From Incurvaria masculella (Eukaryota > Arthropoda > Insecta > Lepidoptera > Incurvariidae): DNA of 64,000 bases. The notes under the pieces are model-generated. The model was given only the letters and a program-made list of their open reading frames with translations, was not told the origin of the DNA and did not search any database. Both the position numbers and the translations under genes were made by a program. The stretch lies in the NCBI GenBank assembly GCA_946894095.1, contig OX335641.1, positions 13,100,501 to 13,164,500 on the forward strand. The letters are read 5' to 3'. Within the stretch, counting starts at the first letter, position 1; each line of letters begins with the position of its first letter. Shown in pieces: positions 58,351 through 64,000 of the stretch.

Positions 58351-58975
58351 GAGTAGTTGGCTAGTCCTAGCGCCTTAAACATACAGGCTTGGGTACAAAC
58401 AATTCGGGCCTAGGAAGTAGAAGTATCTACTTAATATGAGAAGAAAAATCACACGAATTGAAATTGATCTTATTTTTGCTCTCTCCTTAAATTTACAAAT
58501 TGTATGAAAACGACGAACAAAGAAAATTCATTATTTTTTTCTGATATTGAGAACTAACTTTTCCTGCAGTTGCTGTACACTTTCCCTGTTTACCTGTATA
58601 TGTAACATGATAAATATGATAATATGATAATATGATTGAAATTATTATCTGTAAAAATTACAGAAAAAAAGTTGTAAAAAAGATTATAAAACGGTTGGCG
58701 GGATTGGTAGACGTACAGCCCGCTAAAGGTTTCGCGAAAGGCGAAAAGTCGTGTACTATGGTTGTAGAGCAGTTCTTTTTACCGCTATTCGGTTCATGAA
58801 AGACATCGCACTTCCAGCGTTTTTCTCTTCGGTTCATAGTACTCTCTTGTCGGCAATACCTTGAATAATTTCGGGGTCGCGAGTATGAACGAAGCGATGA
58901 AGCCAGGAAGGAGCTGTGTCCTTATGAACAAGTGCACGATAGACAAAAGTTTCAAGACTCATCCTGAGAATCTGA

Positions 58976-59251
58976 GCAACTAAGGCTGAGTTAGCCGAAA
59001 ATAAAACATATCAACATGCCAAAACCCAGTTCGAATTGGTTGCCATTGCTGTAGAAACTCTTGGAGTGTGGAACCCTTACGCAAAAATATTAATTTCTGA
59101 ATTAGGCAAGTTATTAGTAAAGGTATCTGAAGACCCTCGCGCGTACTCTTACCTTCGACAACAAATCAGCCTGGCCAACAAGCCCGGGAATGCAGCATCC
59201 GTTTTTAAAACAATGTCTTTTGATACTTTAGAACAAATATTTTACCTATAA
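58976..59251 (+). pseudogene. C-terminal fragment of a LINE-type ORF
   Basis: The frame runs from just after a TGA at 58,973 to a TAA at 59,251. It encodes TYQHAKTQFELVAIAVETLG, RAYSYLRQQISLANKPGNAA and a short end. The pattern VAVETLG ... RA-SYL-Q-IS-A---GNAASV is the C-terminus found in many invertebrate non-LTR elements. The assignment is from motif memory, not from a search. Confidence 0.6.
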
Positions 59252-59690
59252 TATAACTTGTCTTATTTATATCATTGTTAAACATTTGTGTTCATTAATT
59301 GTTATTAAACTATTTGAAGCAGAATATTTTGAACTCTTTTAAAAAACTGGCTCGACTAAAAAATGTATTTAATTATCGAACCAGGCTCACAAAATTTCAC
59401 GAGAATCGGTTGAGATTGCCTGTAGAGGGGAACAGCCGGACATAAGAAAACATAAGACTTTTGATACCAAGTAGTCAAGCGTTTATTGCAGCTCAATCTT
59501 TTTTTATAAAAGTTTCATCTGTATGTGCTAAGCTATCAGACAATCGGACAATCCTTCAGAAGCCACAGTACCACTGTGTCGGCGATCTGAAGCGCCTTTC
59601 ATTCATTTATGAAGCAAATCGTTTTTTATCGTATCTAGGATGCTTTTTCTGTTCGCGAATACCCGTGGGCCGTGACGGACGGCAACTCAC

Positions 59691-59790
59691 CGGCCCACTT
59701 TCACCGCTCGCTTCCCGGAAAGGGACTTTTTATTTCGGGGAAAAAATGCGCGCACTCCGCGACGGGGCGGCACCGCCGAGTGTATATTTT
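59691..59790 (-). promoter_or_regulatory. Candidate promoter and non-coding first exon on the - strand, possibly Spec2
   Basis: Read on the - strand, a GC-rich block has a TATA-like AATAAAATATAC near 59,778. About 30 nt further on comes a GC-rich start region, and then the donor GGGCCG|GTGAGTTG ends the exon at 59,691. The nearest - strand exon downstream with an acceptor is the Spec2 CRIB exon at 52,132, so Spec2 is the natural owner. The signals are seen; the assignment is inference. A mariner sits about 250 bp upstream. Confidence 0.42.
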
Positions 59791-60020
59791 ATTCTTTGAC
59801 CGCGGCGAAATAAACAATGGATATGCCCAGATTCTACGATGAAAACAATGGGGCCAAATAACTTTATTTTTGTAATGTAATTAAAGATGTCTTTCAGATT
59901 TGTGTTTTCTTTTCACTTTGGTTGAGCATTTTTTGAGATACTTTTTGTTTATGGGCATGAACAAAAAGTATCTGAATCAAATCAAATAAAAAAGCAAAGA
60001 ACATCAAACCATGATAATAA

Positions 60021-61304
60021 TAGGTCGGGGAAAAAGTCTTTTCGCATTATAGTATGTATGAACTTGTAATAAAATCTCTTTGGCTATACTATTTGTATCT
60101 GGCTGGTTTTGGTATCATTGAAAGTTTAAATTTTAAAGAACATAATTCCAAATTCAAATTAGGAAAATGTGTGATTCTCATTTGTTTTTCGTACTGTCAA
60201 AATGAGTGAATCTAATGAAGAAATTCGATACATTTTAAAATTTTACTACAAAAAAGGTAAAAATGCAACGCAAGCCGCGAAAAAAATTTGCGATGTTTAT
60301 GGACCTAGTGCAGTGTCTGTGAGAGTAGCACAAATTTGGTTTAAGCGTTTTCAATCCGGAAATTTTGATGTCAAAGATGCACGTCGCTCTGGTCGCCCTA
60401 TTACGGATAAAATGGATGCCATTTTTGAAAAAGTGGAGCAAGATCGGCATATCAGTAGTTACGACGTAGCTGAAGAACTAGGAATTGACCACAAAACAGT
60501 TTTGGCGCATTTGAAAAAAACTGGGTACACAAAAAAGCTCGATATTTGGGTACCTCACGAGCTCACTGAAAGAAACCTAATGAACCGTGTACTCATTTGT
60601 GATTCTTTATTACGACGTAATGAAACCGAACCATTTTTGAAGAAGCTGATAACTGGTGATGAAAAGTGGATCACGTACGACAAGAACGTGCGAAAAAGGC
60701 CGTGGTCAAAGGCCGGTCAAGCTTCACAGACTGTGGCGAAACCCGGGTTAACTCGCAATAAGGTGATGCTGTGTGTGTGGTGGGATTGGAAGGGCATTAT
60801 TCATTATGAGCTGTTACCACCAGGCAGGACCATCGATTCTGAACTCTACTGCGAACAACTGATGAGATTAAAGCAAGAAGTTGAGAGAAAGCGGCCGGAA
60901 TTAATCAACAGAAGGGGTGTGGTTTTTCATCATGATAACGCTAGACCTCACACATCTTTAGCCACTCAGCAAAAACTAAGAGAGTTTGGCTGGGAGGTGT
61001 TAATGCATCCGCCGTATAGTCCTGACCTTGCACCTTCAGATTTCCACCTGTTTAGGTCTCTTCAGAATTCTTTAGGCAGTGTCAGGTTAACATCACGAGA
61101 GGACTGCCAAAACCACTTGTCGCGGTATATTGATCAGAAGTCCCAATATTTCTATAGCAATGGGATCATGTCCCTACCTACAAGATGGCAAAAAGTTATC
61201 GAACAAAATGGTACACACATACTTTAGTTAAATGTAAATAAACCATATTAAAAAATGTTTTGAATTTTCTTAAAAAATGCGAAGAAACTTTTTCCCCAAC
61301 CAAT
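60021..61304 (+). mobile_element. Full-length mariner element
   Basis: Terminal inverted repeats GGGGAAAAAGTCTTTTCGCA (from 60,027) and its complement (ending near 61,297) differ at two of 22 positions. The length of about 1.28 kb is normal for mariner. The expected TA target duplication is not clean: the outer bases read ATAGGTC on the left and TTGGTT on the complemented right, so one end has mutated by a base or two. The single intact gene inside suggests a young insertion. Confidence 0.9.
60202..61227 (+). CDS. Mariner transposase, D,D34D, apparently intact
   Basis: This 341-residue frame has no stop or frameshift. An N-terminal helix-turn-helix region (about residues 5-60, with QIWFKRFQSG) is followed by a second DNA-binding part, the WVPHEL motif (116-121) and the catalytic triad. 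The triad is Asp153 in TGDEKW, Asp245 in HHDNARPH and Asp280 in YSPDLAPSDFHLF. Thirty-four residues separate the last two, which defines the mariner D,D34D family. Length and motif order match active members. The subfamily is not assigned. It catalyses cut-and-paste transposition into TA sites. Activity is not shown by sequence alone. Confidence 0.93.
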   Translation: MSESNEEIRYILKFYYKKGKNATQAAKKICDVYGPSAVSVRVAQIWFKRFQSGNFDVKDARRSGRPITDKMDAIFEKVEQDRHISSYDVAEELGIDHKTVLAHLKKTGYTKKLDIWVPHELTERNLMNRVLICDSLLRRNETEPFLKKLITGDEKWITYDKNVRKRPWSKAGQASQTVAKPGLTRNKVMLCVWWDWKGIIHYELLPPGRTIDSELYCEQLMRLKQEVERKRPELINRRGVVFHHDNARPHTSLATQQKLREFGWEVLMHPPYSPDLAPSDFHLFRSLQNSLGSVRLTSREDCQNHLSRYIDQKSQYFYSNGIMSLPTRWQKVIEQNGTHIL

Positions 61305-61496
61305 ATGTTCGAGGGTTGAAACAATTTTAATGTCAGCAGAAAAAGGTTCTGTTCCTCAAATGTCAATACGAAGGTCGTGGGATCACGGCAGACTTGCTGA
61401 ACTGATTATAAACTCACTTCTGATGTATTGTGAGTTTTATGCTGGCAGTAATACATTGAATGTACCTGATACGTAATACATGTGTATCTTAGAGCC

Positions 61497-61641
61497 TTTT
61501 TCACCTAATTCTGATTAGCTTAATCGTCACAAGTTAAGGGCCTTTCTTGGCAGCTTGCAATCAATAACAGTACAAGATAATCAGCACTTTAGTAATAAAG
61601 GCCCTGCAAGTGTCGATTAAAATAAATCGGCAGTGTGTGAA
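61497..61641. repeat. MITE with TTTTCACC-type terminal repeats (solo copy)
   Basis: This is the same unit as at 19,471 and 24,387 but without the rest of the inverted duplication, which shows that the 150-bp unit moves by itself. It begins CTTTTTCACCTAATTCTGAT and ends at the complementary GTGTGTGAAAACC. Confidence 0.8.
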
Positions 61642-62279
61642 AACCAGGCTTAGTGTCTTAAAAGCTCTTTTTCGTCCGCGTTAAACACATTGTCTAGTAA
61701 AATAACGAATCGTCTAAATGCATCTATTAAAATAAATTTGTTTATACATATTTACATTTAATAAATCTAAGTAACAGTCAATGTGCACTAAAACATTTTA
61801 ATATACAGTGAACAGCCAACCAGGATTCAAAGCCTTCTCGATAGATATATTTTGCTCTACGAATCTTCCTTAAACATTTCTATGGGAATATACAAAATTA
61901 TGGGAAAGATGTTTTTTGTCTTTTAAACAAAAGTGGTTTTAGTTCAGAGTACTTAATTATCCCTTTTTGGCTCTGACTACTTGAAGTTGATTAGCGGGTA
62001 GGTACTCAGTTTGTGTTGCCCTGTACTGCTCTCAAAAAAAAAACTTGAGAAAATGCTCTGGACTAACCATAATTAAATCTTATTCTAAATAAATATGTTT
62101 TTAAATAAACAGGTGGATTTTGCCTGAAATTGCAGAGTTTGTAGTAGGTATTTAGTAATGCTAAACTATAATTTTGTAACTATATTAGCTTTTCAATAAC
62201 CTGGAAGAACCGTTGAAAACAATTGCACTTGTTTCCATAAAACGAAAATGAACTGATGTATGGGATACACGAAAAACTT
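61642..62279. other. No gene recognised
   Basis: AT-rich sequence between a MITE and the CCTAA hairpin. Confidence 0.45.
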
Positions 62280-62475
62280 AAATTTATAAAGTCCAAAAAG
62301 CATAAGGTCCAAAACCCAGAACATCCAAAAGTATGTATTTTAGCATATATTTATAAATGCAAAATATTATAATCTAACCTAACCTAACCTAACCTAATTG
62401 AAAAAGTTGCGTATTCATTAGTGTTTTGGACGGTATGGGTTTTGGACCTTGTGCTTTTATGAATTTTGAGACCAC
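62280..62475. repeat. Imperfect hairpin with CCTAA telomere-like units in its loop
   Basis: Arms around GCATAAGGTCCAAAACCCA (62,298) and its complement TGGGTTTTGGACCTTGTGC (62,437-62,455) flank an AT-rich loop with five CCTAA units (62,374-62,397). The arms are unrelated to those at 46.7 kb. Confidence 0.75.
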
Positions 62476-62957
62476 AACCAGCTATGGTGGCCCGCCCCAC
62501 TCTGACAAATTCAGGCTTTTGCCAGGATTTTTCTAATTCACAATACAAAACAAGGAAGTAACTGTCGATAGAGTGAGAAACGGTTTACTAGTTACAAATG
62601 AGAAATATAAAATAACATAATAAAGTATTCCATAGCCCAGTACTCTGTAATCTCCTTTTGAATCCCATCTTTCTTTCTTCCGAGGTGGAAATGTGGATTT
62701 TCGCTGAGAGTGCGGTATTACTCATCTATGTCCCGTTAAAATCCCTAAAGAAAGTAACGTTGGTTTGGTATGGCTCGGTACGGTAACAATCACAGAACAA
62801 AAAGAACGGGTAGAAGGAGTAAGTAGGCGGAAACAGCGTAGCCACTAGTACGCGGAGCTCGGCGCACTTCGTGATTCGCGCTCAGCAGTCGTGATTCGTC
62901 ACTACTTCGGCGCTGTCGACCGCAACTACTGGACGATAAACTCGCGAAGCAAGAACG

Positions 62958-63035
62958 ATGCCCTATTGTGCCATTTTGGAGTGCAAAAACGATAGCCGAA
63001 CACACAATTAAACAAAAGGAGGCATATCATACCAT
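62958..63035 (+). pseudogene. Start of a THAP-type zinc finger, broken by an in-frame stop
   Basis: ATG at 62,958 opens MPYCAILECKNDSRTHN, then TAA at 63,009, then TKGGISYH in the same frame. C-x4-C near the N-terminus followed by KG-S-H is the THAP pattern. The upstream 120 bp is GC-rich and promoter-like. It could be a dead gene, a transposon (P-like) relic, or a first exon with an unrecognised splice. The match is short. Confidence 0.4.
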
Positions 63036-63431
63036 CGATAAGTTTTATTTTATTTAATTTCGATTTAAATTCGAAAATGTATGCAAAATTTGACGAACAC
63101 TTCAAAAGTCAAACAAAAATTTACTCTAATACCCACATTTTAAGGATTGGTTTGCATCAATCTCATACATTGTTCTCGAAATTTCTGTCATTCACGATTA
63201 TTTTTATATTCTAAGGTGATGCCTCAGCTACTCAATAAGGGATGTGACACATCGAATCGACATGAGATATGTTACAGTGATGATTGGACATGGATGATTA
63301 ATATAACAACAATTGTTATTAAATTAGGATATTACACCGCAAACTAGTCAGAAAACGAGTACTGGTTCATTACCGCACCGGCTGTATTTTATTGAATTTT
63401 ATTGTACCAACCTAGGCTGGTTTCCGGTATA

Positions 63432-63570
63432 TCACTTACCCCTGTTTTCACCACCTCCAGTTACCTGAAATCCGATAGTTAACTTTCGGCTACATGCAAT
63501 ATTTGTATAATGTAACTGAAAGATAACTTTGGGATTTTTGTAGCTGGAGGTGGTGGAACCGGGCGTTAGT
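63432..63570. repeat. Hairpin MITE with CACCACCTCCAGTTAC ends
   Basis: CACCACCTCCAGTTAC (63,445) and GTAGCTGGAGGTGGTG (63,541-63,556) form the ends. The interior GTTAACTTTCGGCTACA shares sequence with the 27.2-kb tandem units. Confidence 0.7.
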
Positions 63571-64000
63571 AATTCGCATATAATTATGTATTATACCTAC
63601 ATTACAAAAAAAAAACAATGTAATCTGAAATCTGCACTCTCTCTGTTTCTGTTTGTATATTAATATAACGGAAACAATTATTAAATAATGAACTGAATCT
63701 TTCTTAATTAATGTTTAAAGGCTAGATTAAACTAACTGATTCTGAATGGTAAATAAATATATTGACTGACATCTAGTGGTTGGGGGCAAATGTTTGTGGT
63801 TGGCGATCGAACCTGGACACAAACTTTCACGAGAATCGGTTTAGAAATGCGACTTGTAGAGGAGAACAGCCGCATAGGCGGACAGCCGGTCGCCGGATAT
63901 ACGTAAGCATTTTTGCCCAAGCTGAAACGAGAAACTTCGCGCTTCGCTCGGTCAAAACGTTACGATATATTGTTTAATAAAATGTAGTACAAAATATATC
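63571..64000. repeat. End of window with a dispersed repeat fragment
   Basis: TTTCACGAGAATCGGTTTAG and GTAGAGGAGAACAGCCG (63,823-63,875) also occur at about 59,396-59,445 (TTTCACGAGAATCGGTTGAG, GTAGAGGGGAACAGCCGGAC), so this is a repeat family. Nothing else is seen. Confidence 0.55.

Overview
The window is nuclear DNA of an insect, almost certainly a moth or butterfly. It is AT-rich and intron-rich and crowded with short non-autonomous repeats: Lep1/Helitron-like elements ending in CTAGT, TTAA-flanked MITEs, tRNA- and 5S-headed SINEs, truncated LINEs and a mariner. It also holds small blocks of the insect telomere unit TTAGG. The species cannot be named from the sequence.

Three host loci can be supported. 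(1) On the + strand a cuticular/peritrophic chitin-binding protein (CPAP1 type) is spread over five exons: a TATA-bearing non-coding exon near 4.55-4.65 kb, a 25-nt coding start in the exon at 9,878-9,939, a 26-nt exon at 15,123, a long Gly/Pro repeat exon at 15,338-16,231 and a terminal exon at 17,976-19,049. Splice phases join exactly to give 672 residues with a signal peptide, one six-cysteine chitin-binding domain and two repeat arms. (2) On the - strand a small Cdc42 effector of the SPEC/CDC42SE family has its CRIB exon at 51,975-52,113 and its second coding exon at 32,129-32,223, about 19.75 kb apart. A TATA-plus-donor candidate for its first exon lies at 59,691-59,790, and the short last coding exon was not found. 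(3) Inside that intron, on the opposite strand, sit two intronless paralogous type I membrane proteins with Ig-like ectodomain modules: 670 aa with two modules (43,192-45,204) and 323 aa with one module (47,462-48,433). They look like a nested, lineage-expanded receptor pair.

The rest is mostly repeats. 1-4.5 kb holds SINEs. 4.6-15 kb is CPAP1 intron with a 1,066-bp transposon carrying perfect 36-bp terminal inverted repeats and a LINE end. 19.5-24.5 kb is a large inverted duplication enclosing a BEL/Pao gag relic. 25.4-26.1 kb has candidate first exons. 27-31 kb is repeats and empty sequence. 32-52 kb is the Spec2 intron. 53-58 kb is dense in TTAA MITEs. 59-61.3 kb holds the Spec2 promoter candidate and an intact mariner. 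62-64 kb has a second TTAGG hairpin and a broken THAP start.

The most unusual points are the nested Ig-like pair (one member apparently ends inside a SINE), a SINE family whose 5' part resembles 5S rRNA, TTAGG arrays in the loops of two unrelated hairpins, and the two-armed repeat architecture of the chitin-binding protein. No rRNA gene, tRNA gene, CRISPR array or prokaryotic operon was seen.
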